27,297 nucleotides of DNA from NCBI GenBank assembly GCA_900548215.1, contig URJI01000032.1:1-27297 (forward strand). The letters run 5' to 3'. Shown piece after piece: positions 7,772 through 16,779 of the stretch. The position numbers and the translations under genes were made by a program. The stretch comes from an uncultured Coprococcus sp. (lineage in GTDB: Bacteria; Bacillota; Clostridia; Lachnospirales; Lachnospiraceae). Within the stretch, counting starts at the first letter, position 1; each line of letters opens with the position of its first letter. A model generated the notes under the pieces. That model searched no databases. It was not told the origin of the DNA and was given only the letters and a program-made list of their open reading frames with translations.

Positions 7772-8764
7772 TTAATTCTTTTTCTCACTCAGAAGCTCTA
7801 TATACTTACCTGTACCTATAGCAACTGCGCGAAGCGGATCCTCGGCTGTCATGGTCGTGATTCCAGTCTTCTCCTCAAGCAGTTCCTCAAGTCCATGGAG
7901 CAAAGCACCACCGCCTGTCAGAACTATTCCTCTGTCTGCTATATCTGCTGCCAGTTCAGGTGGGGTTCTCTCGAGAACAGAATGAACAGCTTCGCAAATC
8001 TGTGCAGCCGGCTCTCTAAGCGCTTCCTCAGTCTCATCTGATGTGACTGTAACCGTCTTTGGAAGTCCCGTTACCAGGTTTCTTCCTCTTATATCCAGAG
8101 TTATATTCTCAGGACGTCTGTAACATGTACCTATCTTGATCTTGATCTCCTCGGCTGTCCTCTCTCCTATGAGAAGGTTGTGCTTCTTTCTCATAAATCT
8201 GACAACCGCCTCATCAAAATCATCACCGGCAACCTTTATAGATGCACTGACAACAGGTCCACCAAGGGAGATAACCGCTATATCACTTGTACCTCCACCT
8301 ATATCAACAATCATGTTGCCACATGGTCTGTATATATCTATACCAGCTCCTATCGCAGCAGCCACAGGCTCCTCTATGATAGAAACATCTCTTGCGCCGG
8401 CAGCATATGTCGCATCCTCTACCGCTTTCTTCTCCACCTCAGTCACCTGAGAAGGAACACATACACTTATCCTAGGACGTCTTCCAAAATAACTTCTTCC
8501 AACCGCCTTCTGGATAAAATACTTCAGCATCTTCTCTGTTATTGTATAATCAGAGATTACGCCTTGTCTTAAGGGTCTGATGGCCACTATATTGCCCGGC
8601 GTTCTTCCAAGCATAAGCCGTGCCTCTTCACCTATTGCAACTATCTTATTCGTATCTCTGTCATATGCCACTACCGAAGGCTCCTTGAGAACAACGCCCT
8701 TGCCTTTCACATACACCAATATACTGGCTGTACCTAAATCTATACCAATATCTGCACTTGCCAT
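7772..8764 (-). CDS. mreB: MreB/Mbl-type actin homologue
   Basis: A 330-aa bacterial actin that polymerises under the membrane and guides lateral cell-wall synthesis. The phosphate-1 loop DIGIDLGTAS (residues 5-14), the phosphate-2 loop DIGGGTSDIAV (154-164), the EEPVAAAIGAG segment and the C-terminal adenosine motif TGGGALLHGL are all present. Length is normal. The start is ATG 8764 with GGGAG seven bases upstream; a GTG one codon earlier is possible but badly spaced. mreC and mreD are not adjacent, so it could be a second MreB/Mbl paralogue. It sits 14 bases after the sensor gene and just upstream of recD2. Confidence 0.92.
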   Translation of the reverse strand: MASADIGIDLGTASILVYVKGKGVVLKEPSVVAYDRDTNKIVAIGEEARLMLGRTPGNIVAIRPLRQGVISDYTITEKMLKYFIQKAVGRSYFGRRPRISVCVPSQVTEVEKKAVEDATYAAGARDVSIIEEPVAAAIGAGIDIYRPCGNMIVDIGGGTSDIAVISLGGPVVSASIKVAGDDFDEAVVRFMRKKHNLLIGERTAEEIKIKIGTCYRRPENITLDIRGRNLVTGLPKTVTVTSDETEEALREPAAQICEAVHSVLERTPPELAADIADRGIVLTGGGALLHGLEELLEEKTGITTMTAEDPLRAVAIGTGKYIELLSEKKN

Positions 8765-8778
8765 CACAAGTCTCCCTT

Positions 8779-11286
8779 CTATTCTTTCACGTCTCTTAAT
8801 ATTACAAGAGATGCCTTGCTGCCGTCAAGCCATTTCATGCTTACTTCTGTCAGATCCATTATCTTATCCAGACTTCTGATGTAACTTCTCCAATTGACTT
8901 CTTTACGTTCCTTGCCAATGTGCTGGTCAGGTCCAGCCATGATCTTATACTTATCCCTCAGATTTTCTATAAGCATCTTACTGTCCTTATCTGTGAAATC
9001 ATATCCCAGCATATCGTTCAGCGCCTTATTGGAGAACAGAACTCTTCCGGTGTCAGCCTCCCTAATAAATATACCCTCTTCCATATAGTTATATGTATCA
9101 AGGAGTATGTTGTTTATCGTCTTGACGCTGTCGTCACTTTCTATCTTTTCAAGACAGCACCTGAGGATCTCTGAAGTCTGCTTTGAAAACTCTATCTCTT
9201 CCCTGGTCCAAATTTTGTCTGCGGCAGTATTCGCAAGCACAAATACGGCGCCATTCCTGCCATTCACATAAACCGGCACAGCAAGGAAACTCTTGACTGA
9301 ACTGCCAGAAAGGATCTTTCTCGCTGCATCATCTATATGTTTTGCATCTATCAAAAGAAATCCCTTGTCTGCCATCTGGCTTGATCCCTGGGAGTTCTGC
9401 CACGACCTGAACTTCATATTCGCACGCTGCCATTCTGATACATACTCCTCAGCGGACATGCTCTGATTCTTTGACCAGAGATACTCACAATCCAGATCTC
9501 CAGATTCATCTCTCACATAAAGTGCTGCTACATCCGCGTTAAGGCCTTCTCCAACCTGCGATATAGCATCATTTATGACCTGTTGCTGACTCTTATCCGA
9601 ATTGTTCAGAACATCAACCAGGAGCTTCTGCCACTGCACCTTTGTCTCCATCATTATCTCAAGTGATTTTGCTCTTATCGCTTCCTTTGCAAGAACATTG
9701 GAATTAAATGCATACTCAGAAAATATCCTGCCAAGCTGCCACTGTATTTTATACACGCTTTCCATCTTCTTGCCTGCTTCCTCATCATATGAACAACATA
9801 TCCATGTTGCCACATGTTTACCATCGATCATGATTGGAGCACCACATATCATACTGCCTGCAATGTCATCATCCATCTCCATCATAACAGGCACATTGTT
9901 GCGGAGTATGACCTCGTTAAGCTTCATATATATCTGCTTATACTGTGGCTTCTCAAACATATCATAGAAATATCCCATATGCTTCTGTGGACCAGCAGGC
10001 TCAACAAGCTTCTTGCCCACAGGGTCAATAATCGTAGTATACAGACTCGTCAGCATCGAAAAAGCCTTGGTTATCATAGACCATTTCTGTGTATCTATCT
10101 GTCCCTTCTCATCAACAGACTGTAGATTAGCCTTCATGATATAAGAAAGCTTGTCATCAAACTCCTTCTTGGCCTTCTCCACGCTGTTCTCAAGTTTCTT
10201 CTTCTCTGTTATATCAGAGATAAAATATTCCACTGTATATGTATTCTCCGCAGCCTGGGTTATGGAGCTCTGAGACTTAACCCAGATAATTTCACCTCGG
10301 TCATTAACAATTCTGAACTCTTCTTCATAATCCCTGTCATCGCGTTTCATAGCGCTCTTCACATTGGCAAAAACCCTGCTTCTGTCTTTCGGGTGTATAT
10401 AATCCTCCACAAGCCTGTCACCAAGCTTTATGGCATCCACGTTCAGCCCCATCTGCTTTGCATTCGGAGTGATATATTTGAATTTTGGATGGCCGTTTTC
10501 GTACTGCTGCACCATGACGAAACTTTTAATCTTCGACATGGCCGATAATATGAACTCCGCCTGATCCTCATCATATCCTGTCTCCCTGTCCTTTATAAAC
10601 AGAAGCTCTATACCGTCCACATCACCATCTGATGTCCTGACTATATGGCACTTCAGACGCATCTTGTTGATATCCCTTTGAGCGGATATTATACGTATCT
10701 CCATCTCAAAATCATCCATATCCGTGTTCTGCGCCTTATATAACTGTCCTATCAGCATGTCATAATCACTCTTAGGGAGGAGATCACTCAGGCTTACAAG
10801 TCCACTGTAAAAATTACCGTCTGTATAACCATACTCAGATATGTTCTTTGACACATATCTTGTTCTCCACACACCCTCTGGTCTGTAAAGATACAAAGCT
10901 ATAACACCTATATGATTCACTATTCTCTCAAGGCTCACACTTCCTATGTTCACATCGGATCTGAGCTCAAACAGCACCATATACGCCTTCTTGTCGCCAT
11001 ATTCAAACTGATTCACAAATCCACTGACTATATATCTGTCTTTGTCATTCACGATAAGCCCCAGCCTGTGCCATATAATAGCTTTCTTCTCCTCAAGTGT
11101 CGGCCAGAACTCATCACTAACCATGAATTTGTCCGGTTCCATTCTGAGTAACTCGACAGAATCACCTATGATCTTAACCGCTGCATTATTGATGCTAAGC
11201 ACTTCTCCGTCCTCGCAGAAGACAACTGCCGGATACTCTACAATTCCCAGAAAATCTGAATAACTGCTTAGTTTATTTATCTCCAT
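8779..11286 (-). CDS. multi-PAS/GAF sensory protein without output domain
   Basis: An 835-aa soluble protein built of sensory modules. By eye these are PAS-like at 10-110, PAS-like at 120-235, a clear PAS/PAC at about 245-360 (FRIVNDRGEIIWV, then FISDITEKKKL), a short coiled coil, a GAF-like region at 395-525, a GAF domain at about 560-715 (DVAALYVRDESG; FLAVPVYVNGRNGAVFVLAN), and a final PAS at 730-832. I find no transmembrane segment, histidine kinase, GGDEF/EAL, phosphatase or DNA-binding motif. The start at 11286 has GGAG eight bases upstream, whereas an ATG two codons earlier abuts the site. It heads the unit with mreB, recD2 and comF, only 14 bases before mreB. It may signal through a partner protein; its ligand is unknown. 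Confidence 0.82.
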   Translation of the reverse strand: MEINKLSSYSDFLGIVEYPAVVFCEDGEVLSINNAAVKIIGDSVELLRMEPDKFMVSDEFWPTLEEKKAIIWHRLGLIVNDKDRYIVSGFVNQFEYGDKKAYMVLFELRSDVNIGSVSLERIVNHIGVIALYLYRPEGVWRTRYVSKNISEYGYTDGNFYSGLVSLSDLLPKSDYDMLIGQLYKAQNTDMDDFEMEIRIISAQRDINKMRLKCHIVRTSDGDVDGIELLFIKDRETGYDEDQAEFILSAMSKIKSFVMVQQYENGHPKFKYITPNAKQMGLNVDAIKLGDRLVEDYIHPKDRSRVFANVKSAMKRDDRDYEEEFRIVNDRGEIIWVKSQSSITQAAENTYTVEYFISDITEKKKLENSVEKAKKEFDDKLSYIMKANLQSVDEKGQIDTQKWSMITKAFSMLTSLYTTIIDPVGKKLVEPAGPQKHMGYFYDMFEKPQYKQIYMKLNEVILRNNVPVMMEMDDDIAGSMICGAPIMIDGKHVATWICCSYDEEAGKKMESVYKIQWQLGRIFSEYAFNSNVLAKEAIRAKSLEIMMETKVQWQKLLVDVLNNSDKSQQQVINDAISQVGEGLNADVAALYVRDESGDLDCEYLWSKNQSMSAEEYVSEWQRANMKFRSWQNSQGSSQMADKGFLLIDAKHIDDAARKILSGSSVKSFLAVPVYVNGRNGAVFVLANTAADKIWTREEIEFSKQTSEILRCCLEKIESDDSVKTINNILLDTYNYMEEGIFIREADTGRVLFSNKALNDMLGYDFTDKDSKMLIENLRDKYKIMAGPDQHIGKERKEVNWRSYIRSLDKIMDLTEVSMKWLDGSKASLVILRDVKE

Positions 11287-11319
11287 GTACATCTCTCCAT
11301 ATCGCTGTTATTATTAAAT

Positions 11320-11325
11320 ATTATA
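11320..11325 (-). promoter_or_regulatory. putative -10 of sensor-mreB-recD2-comF unit
   Basis: A perfect TATAAT on the minus strand about 33 bases upstream of the sensor start, just downstream of the terminator of the preceding gene. No good -35 is visible at 16-18 bases, so an activator may be needed. Confidence 0.42.
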
Positions 11326-11357
11326 CCCCTTGTATATAAACCCCCTTAATACACATA

Positions 11358-11387
11358 AAACTTTTCTATGCAATCATAGAAAAGTTT
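11358..11387 (-). terminator. hairpin after DivIVA-like gene
   Basis: A perfect 13-bp inverted repeat (arms 11358-11370 and 11375-11387) with a four-base loop, 50 bases past the stop of the minus-strand gene. On that strand the right arm ends in TTT and continues TATGTG, a weak U-tract, so termination is likely but not ideal. Confidence 0.65.
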
Positions 11388-11437
11388 CATGCTGCAACGC
11401 AGACTTCACATCTCATGCTCCGCGTTGTCCATATATC

Positions 11438-12331
11438 CTACTGCTTTGAATCCTCCGGATCACTTACCATAGCTGTAGCCTCACTCTTAAGACCTGTGAA
11501 CGCCTTGTCTGCAACTTCCTTTGTCGAAGCACATGCAGCAACAACGCTGTCAAGCGATGACAGCAGATCTGACATATATCTGCTGACGCTCTCACACTCC
11601 TTTTTAACATTGCCTCTGAGTCTTGTAGCGTCATCTGTAGCTGCGCTTCTTGTGTTTGCAGCATCTCTCTGAGCCTCTTCTCTCATCACCTTGCACTCAT
11701 AAGCTGTCTTGGCAGAAAGTGCCTCAGCATCAGCATGTGACTTGTTTCTTGTCTTCTCAGCCTCAGCATATGCCTCATCCTTAAGGGTGTTGCACTTGTT
11801 CTCTGTCTGATCGTACATCTGCTGACACTGGATCTCTGTATCTGTCTGAAGCTTTGTACATCTGTCCCTCACTTCCGTCTCATAAGCTTCCAGCTCTGCA
11901 GTAACTGTATTCTTCTTATCAGTACACTCCTTCTCTGTCTGGGCGATGAGCGCATCTGCGCTCTCACGTGCCTCGAGAAGTGTTCTGGAAATGGACTCAT
12001 ATCTTCCTGCATTCTCAAGCTCTCTCTGCTTATAGGCATTGATCTGCTCCTTGAGCGATTCGAGCTCACTCTCCTGCTCTGAATTGGTCTTCTTCAATGT
12101 ATCTATGGTCTTGGAAGACTCAGTCATATTGACCTCTCTCATAGTCTTGAGACTGAGGACAGCCTCGCTGAGCTTGTTGACATTGGCCTTGAGTTCCTCA
12201 ACTTCTTTGTTATGTTTTTCTTTCAATTCATCAATATAATAATCAACGGATGCTTTGTCATATCCTCCAAATTTTACAGTTTTCAATGACCCTACTCTAT
12301 CATCTGTTATTTCCTCTACCTGCTTTGCCAT
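11438..12331 (-). CDS. DivIVA-like coiled-coil protein
   Basis: A 297-aa protein whose N-terminus (VKFGGYDKASVDYYIDELKEKH, residues 19-40) matches the membrane/curvature-sensing DivIVA motif, followed by a long heptad-rich coiled coil to about residue 250 with many Glu, Lys, Ala and Thr. It is probably a cytoskeletal or polar scaffold for division or growth. The start at 12331 has GGAGG seven bases upstream; the frame extends upstream without a site. It is monocistronic, with its own promoter and a terminator. Several Cys residues lie in the coiled coil. It differs from classic DivIVA (about 160 aa) in length, so the assignment is to the superfamily only. Confidence 0.75.
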   Translation of the reverse strand: MAKQVEEITDDRVGSLKTVKFGGYDKASVDYYIDELKEKHNKEVEELKANVNKLSEAVLSLKTMREVNMTESSKTIDTLKKTNSEQESELESLKEQINAYKQRELENAGRYESISRTLLEARESADALIAQTEKECTDKKNTVTAELEAYETEVRDRCTKLQTDTEIQCQQMYDQTENKCNTLKDEAYAEAEKTRNKSHADAEALSAKTAYECKVMREEAQRDAANTRSAATDDATRLRGNVKKECESVSRYMSDLLSSLDSVVAACASTKEVADKAFTGLKSEATAMVSDPEDSKQ

Positions 12332-12388
12332 GACTTTACCTCCAAAATCTGATCGTGTGTAAATATTCGTCTTATAATACCCTCTCCA

Positions 12389-12417
12389 TCTGACCACATA
12401 ATTATCCCTTAGTCAGA
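12389..12417 (-). repeat. short inverted repeat in DivIVA-like leader
   Basis: TCTGAC and GTCAGA (12389-12394, 12412-12417) flank 17 bases in the roughly 97-base leader between the promoter and the start codon. It could be an operator or an RNA hairpin, or chance. Confidence 0.3.
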
Positions 12418-12434
12418 CCTCGCCAAGTGTTCAT

Positions 12435-12462
12435 ATTATATCACACATCCCCCCCTAAGCAA
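12435..12462 (-). promoter_or_regulatory. promoter of DivIVA-like gene
   Basis: Minus strand TTGCTT (12457-12462), a 16-base spacer containing a run of seven G, and a perfect TATAAT (12435-12440). Confidence 0.55.
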
Positions 12463-12538
12463 AGTATTTTTACCCTTAATGTATTTTAATTAAACGATTT
12501 CAACGTTTATGATTACAAACAGACTTTTTTATGCTATA

Positions 12539-12567
12539 TTGTTTATGCTGTCATCGGATCTCATAAT
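12539..12567 (+). promoter_or_regulatory. putative promoter of acidic-tail lipoprotein
   Basis: TTGTTT (12539-12544), a 17-base spacer and CATAAT (12562-12567), about 58 bases before the start codon. The -35 is weak and other AT-rich candidates are nearby. Confidence 0.4.
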
Positions 12568-12624
12568 AATGTATCCGGGGCGGAATTTACCTTTAGAAGT
12601 TATACCACGGAGGATTATCTATAG

Positions 12625-13428
12625 ATGAAACGACATTTGAAATTCAGCTCAAAATTATTGATTTTTGGACTCGTATCCGCACTTATGATGACTTCCCTCA
12701 CGGGCTGTCTTCACCGCAAGAAAACAGCATATCAGGATTACATGAAGAACATACTGGACGTGAACTACAAGGGAGATTTTGACGGATATGTAAAGGATAA
12801 TGACGGAACAGAGGAAGATGCATCCGTCATGTATAGTGATACCATAGATTATCTTGCAGACCAGCTCATAAACCACTACTCACTGAATAACGCCGAGTCA
12901 GATGATGTGAATGCTATATTTGACGAAACAGCCAAAGTCATATACTCCAAATCCAAATATGAAGTGTCCAAGGCATACAAGAACGGCGACGACTACTATG
13001 TAGATGTCACCGTCTACCCTATGAACATATTGAACCAGGCTTTTGACGATGTGTTCTCATACATCGACGAGTACAACAAGAAGATCTCAGCCGGTGATTT
13101 CAACAATACGGCTAAGGAAGATTATGAGAAGGAGTTTGCACAGGGCATCGCTGATATACTCCAGGAAAAATCAGCGAACATGGACTACCTGAATCCGATC
13201 GTTGTATCTGTAAAGATTGTTGATGACGGCGACTACTACAGTGCCGATGCCGCAGGCATCTCGCAGATTGACGCATCCATGCTTGCCATAGAGGGATCAT
13301 CGGGAAGCAGCTCTTCGGATTCAGATTCAGGCTCAGATTCCGGAAGCGATGATGACAGTTCAGACAACAGCGGTGAATCCGACATCACTGCAGGCGAAGA
13401 TGACAGCAACGAAAGTGACTCGGAGTAA
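12625..13428 (+). CDS. lipoprotein with acidic Ser/Asp-rich tail, unknown function
   Basis: A 267-aa secreted lipoprotein. Residues 1-28 are a signal peptide (MKRHLKFSSKLLIFGLVSAL...) with lipobox LTGC (Cys28). The body (about 29-225) has no motif I recognise; it is rich in Asp, Tyr and Lys and alternates helix-like and strand-like stretches. From about residue 227 the protein is a low-complexity Ser/Asp/Glu/Gly tail, unusual because a lipoprotein is anchored at its N-terminus, so the tail would point outward. The start has GGAGGA eight to nine bases upstream. It is monocistronic: own promoter region upstream and a strong hairpin terminator directly after the stop. Confidence 0.85.
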   Translation: MKRHLKFSSKLLIFGLVSALMMTSLTGCLHRKKTAYQDYMKNILDVNYKGDFDGYVKDNDGTEEDASVMYSDTIDYLADQLINHYSLNNAESDDVNAIFDETAKVIYSKSKYEVSKAYKNGDDYYVDVTVYPMNILNQAFDDVFSYIDEYNKKISAGDFNNTAKEDYEKEFAQGIADILQEKSANMDYLNPIVVSVKIVDDGDYYSADAAGISQIDASMLAIEGSSGSSSSDSDSGSDSGSDDDSSDNSGESDITAGEDDSNESDSE

Positions 13429-13431
13429 AAT

Positions 13432-13474
13432 AAAAAATGCGGCTGTTCAGCAATGCTGAGCAACCGCATTTTTA
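13432..13474. terminator. bidirectional terminator between lipoprotein and FHA genes
   Basis: A hairpin with arms AAAATGCGG and CCGCATTTTT and an inner stem TTCAGC/GCTGA. It is flanked by A-runs on one side and T-runs on the other, so it can serve the lipoprotein gene (plus) and the FHA gene (minus), which converge here. Confidence 0.8.
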
Positions 13475-13564
13475 TTTCACTCTTCGCCCGGTTAAGATCG
13501 TAAATCTGTTTTTCTGTAAGATGATCTTTTAAAAGCATCCACTCAACAAATCCCAGACTTTCTC

Positions 13565-14626
13565 CTATTTCTCTTTGAAAGTAAACTCCTCATTCGCAAG
13601 CTTGAATCTGATGCCGTCTATGAGCAGCATATCAGTTCCACTGCTTATAATCTTACCGCCAAGATAGGTGTGGTTCGTGGACTTGTTATCTCTCAGATAA
13701 TACACACCATTGACATTGATAATATATGCATGTCTGCGGCTGACTGAGTTGTTGTCAGTAACCTGATAATCAACGCCTTGAGTTGACTTTCCTATACAGA
13801 ATATCGGCTTGTTGATCTTTATCCTCTCACCTGTTCTGGTTCTGATAATGACAGGACCGCTCTTGCCACGATTATTGGCGGTAAGCACTGTTGTCGAATC
13901 ATCATCATTATCGTCAAATCCTATATCATTCGATGAGAAGTCCTTCACCTCTTTGGCAAGTTTGAACGCAGATGTCTGAGCCTGATACGGTGTCTCAGGC
14001 ACTTCTACTTTGGCCATGTTCACCTCGCTGACACCTGCTGCCTTCATAAGTTCCTGTTCATCCTCCGGATGTGCTATATTGTCATTCTTCAGATCAGTTA
14101 CAAACTTATAAAACTCGGATAAATAAAATGTCTGATTGTGATCAAAATACTTGATAAGCTCGTAGCCAGCATCAGATGCTTTCTTGTTGGCAAACTTCAT
14201 ATGAGATATCAAATCTCTTATGAACTTCTCCATGTTGCATCTGTCCATAGGCTTATCTATCGGCAGAAATATCAACTGTACAGCCATATTCTGGAAATCA
14301 ATATACATATATCCCCTGTTGAGGATAACCTTGCCAATAGACAGGTCGTTCGCTTTCATATACATCAGCTGATCCGCTATACTGAATATCAGATCTGTCA
14401 GTTCATCCTTGTGGATCTTCTTTTCAAGAAATTGATTCATAGTAGTCATAGCCGGAATAGAATATGTAAGTGCCCTCTGCCCATCTATATATTCTTCATG
14501 GCAGAAAGTATTGTTGCCCACAAACGGAACATTATACAGTTCTACCTCATTATGAAGAACCTCAACATCATCCTCAATCTTAAAGTACAATTTGTACTCA
14601 TCACACAAATACATCTTATCACTCAT
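13565..14626 (-). CDS. FHA-domain protein with DUF6382-like N-terminus
   Basis: A 353-aa cytosolic protein. Residues 1 to about 165 resemble the domain (DUF6382-like) that precedes FHA in many clostridial proteins; the stretch around 78-123 (LIFSIADQLMYMKANDLSIGKVIL) looks like a decayed kinase lobe, as in the EssB-type pseudokinases, but this is my inference. An Asp-rich linker holds DDDSTTVLT (241-249). The FHA domain spans about 257-350 with the phosphothreonine-binding residues in GKSTQG, NNSVSRRH (R297, H299) and NKSTNHTYL. The start has GGAGGG six bases upstream. It lies 53 bases after glmS and ends at the bidirectional terminator. No Ser/Thr kinase gene is in the window. Confidence 0.82.
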   Translation of the reverse strand: MSDKMYLCDEYKLYFKIEDDVEVLHNEVELYNVPFVGNNTFCHEEYIDGQRALTYSIPAMTTMNQFLEKKIHKDELTDLIFSIADQLMYMKANDLSIGKVILNRGYMYIDFQNMAVQLIFLPIDKPMDRCNMEKFIRDLISHMKFANKKASDAGYELIKYFDHNQTFYLSEFYKFVTDLKNDNIAHPEDEQELMKAAGVSEVNMAKVEVPETPYQAQTSAFKLAKEVKDFSSNDIGFDDNDDDSTTVLTANNRGKSGPVIIRTRTGERIKINKPIFCIGKSTQGVDYQVTDNNSVSRRHAYIINVNGVYYLRDNKSTNHTYLGGKIISSGTDMLLIDGIRFKLANEEFTFKEK

Positions 14627-14679
14627 AAAAAACCCTCCGAATTTTGTCGCACGATACCCATGTATAACCCCGGAGTCAA

Positions 14680-16503
14680 TTATTCTACAGTAACTGACTT
14701 TGCCAGATTACGTGGCTTATCGACATCCAACCCTTTTGCGTCAGATGTGTAATACGCAATGAGCTGCAGAATGACCGCAGTAGAAAATGCCGTGAACAAT
14801 CCATCCTGCTCCGGGATGGAAATGTGTTTATCACACACATCCTTATCATCATAGTTCTCATCCATGCTGACAAGAATGACATAAGCACCTCTCGCCTTCA
14901 CCTCGCGTATATTGGAAATCATCTTTCCGTATACAGATCCCTGTGTTGCCAACGCTATGACCGGAACATTCTCAGTTATGAGTGCAATCGTTCCGTGCTT
15001 AAGTTCTCCCGCAGCATATGCCTCAGCGTGAACATACGAAATCTCCTTCAGCTTCAGTGCTCCTTCAAGGGAAAGTGTGTAGTCAAGTCCCCTTCCAATA
15101 AAGAATGCATCTGGAGCCATCTTTATATAATTAGCAACTGTCTTTACTTCATCAGCCTGCTTCAAAGTCTCCTCAATAACCGGAATAACTCCCAGAAGCT
15201 GTCTTATAAATTCTTTTGCCCTGTCCTCTGAATAGATACCCTTCACATAACCTATCCTGCATCCTATGAGGTACATAGCCGCCATCTGAACCGAATATGC
15301 TTTGGTACTGGCAACCGCAATCTCTGGGCCAGCATGAGTGTACAGAACATAATCACTCTCACGCGCTATAGTCGATCCCTTCACATTCACTATAGACAGA
15401 ACTTTTGATCCACATCTTCTGGCCAGTCTAAGGGCCTCCAGAGTGTCTATCGTCTCACCAGACTGTGATGTAACTATAACGAGAGTTTTTTCATTTATAA
15501 GTGGTTCCTTATATCTGAATTCTGATGCTATCTCAACATTTACAGGAATCTTCAGTTCCTTCTCTATCATGGCCTTGCCAACCATACCTGCATGCATCGC
15601 TGTTCCGCATGCCACAACTGTGATGTTCTCAAGGTTCTTAAACACATCATCATCAATTCCATCCTCCGCAAAATCAGGAAGTGAATTCACAATTCTAGGT
15701 GTTATGGTATTCCTGAGAGCCTCCGGCTGCTCGTAGATCTCCTTCAGCATAAAGTGCGGATATCCGCCTTTCTGAGCTGCTGTTATATCCCATGTGATCT
15801 TGAGCATATCTGGCAAAACCACGTTCCCCTTCATATCTTCTACTTTGATTCCCTCTCTTGAAAGAGTGAGTATGTGGTACTCAGGTACTACAAAGTAATC
15901 CTGCGAAAATGATATTATCGCTGTAAGATCAGATGCTATGATAGAGCCTTCGCCAGTAGTGGAGGCAACCATAGGGCTGACATTTCTTACTGCATATATC
16001 TTGCCAGGTCTGTCTGCAAACATAATGCATAGTGCAAATGATCCGGCAATCGCCTTTACAGCCTTTCTTATAGCATCGATGGGATTGCCATCATAAAGCG
16101 TATCAAGAAGTGCTGCTACAACTTCTGAATCTGTCTCGGACACAAGCTTATCTGCCAGTCCGTACTCTCTGATAATGTCACCATAGTTCTCTATGATGCC
16201 GTTATGTATCAGAGCAACATTGCCACACTTGTGTGGGTGTGCGTTCACATCTGTAACGCCGCCGTGAGTAGCCCATCTCGTATGTCCGATTCCACATGTT
16301 GACTTATATACAGCGTCATCTCCGCTGCACATAGCCCTGAGATCTTCAACTCTTCCGGCCTTCTTTCTGATCGTGAGTGTATCATCATCTCCTGCCAGCG
16401 CAATTCCTGCACTGTCATATCCTCTGTACTCAAGTCTTGCCAGACCATCTATAAGAATATCTCTGGCTGGCTTTGTTCCTACATATCCTATGATTCCACA
16501 CAT
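14680..16503 (-). CDS. glmS: glutamine-fructose-6-phosphate aminotransferase
   Basis: GlmS converts fructose-6-phosphate and glutamine to glucosamine-6-phosphate, the first step to UDP-GlcNAc for peptidoglycan. The 607-aa length is normal. The N-terminal nucleophile follows the initiator Met (MCGIIGYVG, Cys2). The glutaminase domain contains GIGHTRWATHG and HNGIIENY. The two SIS sugar-isomerase domains include CGTAMHAG, TSQSGETIDTLEALR and the C-terminal DKPRNLAKSVTVE. The start has AAGGAG eleven bases upstream. It is probably transcribed with the small gene 45 bases upstream and followed by the FHA gene. I see no glmS ribozyme core in the leader. Confidence 0.97.
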   Translation of the reverse strand: MCGIIGYVGTKPARDILIDGLARLEYRGYDSAGIALAGDDDTLTIRKKAGRVEDLRAMCSGDDAVYKSTCGIGHTRWATHGGVTDVNAHPHKCGNVALIHNGIIENYGDIIREYGLADKLVSETDSEVVAALLDTLYDGNPIDAIRKAVKAIAGSFALCIMFADRPGKIYAVRNVSPMVASTTGEGSIIASDLTAIISFSQDYFVVPEYHILTLSREGIKVEDMKGNVVLPDMLKITWDITAAQKGGYPHFMLKEIYEQPEALRNTITPRIVNSLPDFAEDGIDDDVFKNLENITVVACGTAMHAGMVGKAMIEKELKIPVNVEIASEFRYKEPLINEKTLVIVTSQSGETIDTLEALRLARRCGSKVLSIVNVKGSTIARESDYVLYTHAGPEIAVASTKAYSVQMAAMYLIGCRIGYVKGIYSEDRAKEFIRQLLGVIPVIEETLKQADEVKTVANYIKMAPDAFFIGRGLDYTLSLEGALKLKEISYVHAEAYAAGELKHGTIALITENVPVIALATQGSVYGKMISNIREVKARGAYVILVSMDENYDDKDVCDKHISIPEQDGLFTAFSTAVILQLIAYYTSDAKGLDVDKPRNLAKSVTVE

Positions 16504-16548
16504 ATTAAATTATTCTCCTTTCGGCTTATACCACCTGATCCATTTATA

Positions 16549-16746
16549 TTATATATGAGCAATACGGACTAAGTGGTTCATCTGGTCATGAATCTTTGTT
16601 TTGAAGTTACCCTCATATTTGGATATCATGTGCGCATCCAGATACTGCGTGAAGGCATCCGCCGAATATTCGATAACCTTCAACCTCGTTATCCCTGAAA
16701 ACAAAAGCCCAGGGGTCATGGCGCTAAGATTTCTAAATCTTTCCAA
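16549..16746 (-). CDS. small protein of unknown function upstream of glmS
   Basis: A 65-aa open frame (MERFRNLSAMTPGLLFSG... to ...HLVRIAHI) with a TTG start. GGAGGAG lies seven bases before the start, and a good promoter lies 34 bases further upstream. It is followed by glmS after 45 bases. The composition is balanced and basic, helical in feel, with no signal peptide or transmembrane segment. I do not recognise the family. The promoter, ribosome site and stop placed before glmS argue that it is expressed; homologue searches would settle whether it is conserved. Confidence 0.55.
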   Translation of the reverse strand: MERFRNLSAMTPGLLFSGITRLKVIEYSADAFTQYLDAHMISKYEGNFKTKIHDQMNHLVRIAHI

Positions 16747-16779
16747 AGGCGCACTCCTCCTATCTGTACACCTGTCAAA

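Noticed and set aside
13236..13538. 100-codon minus-strand frame between the FHA gene and the lipoprotein
   Set aside because: Its first 25 codons look protein-like, but it lacks a ribosome site, runs through the bidirectional terminator and continues antisense through the Ser/Asp-rich tail.
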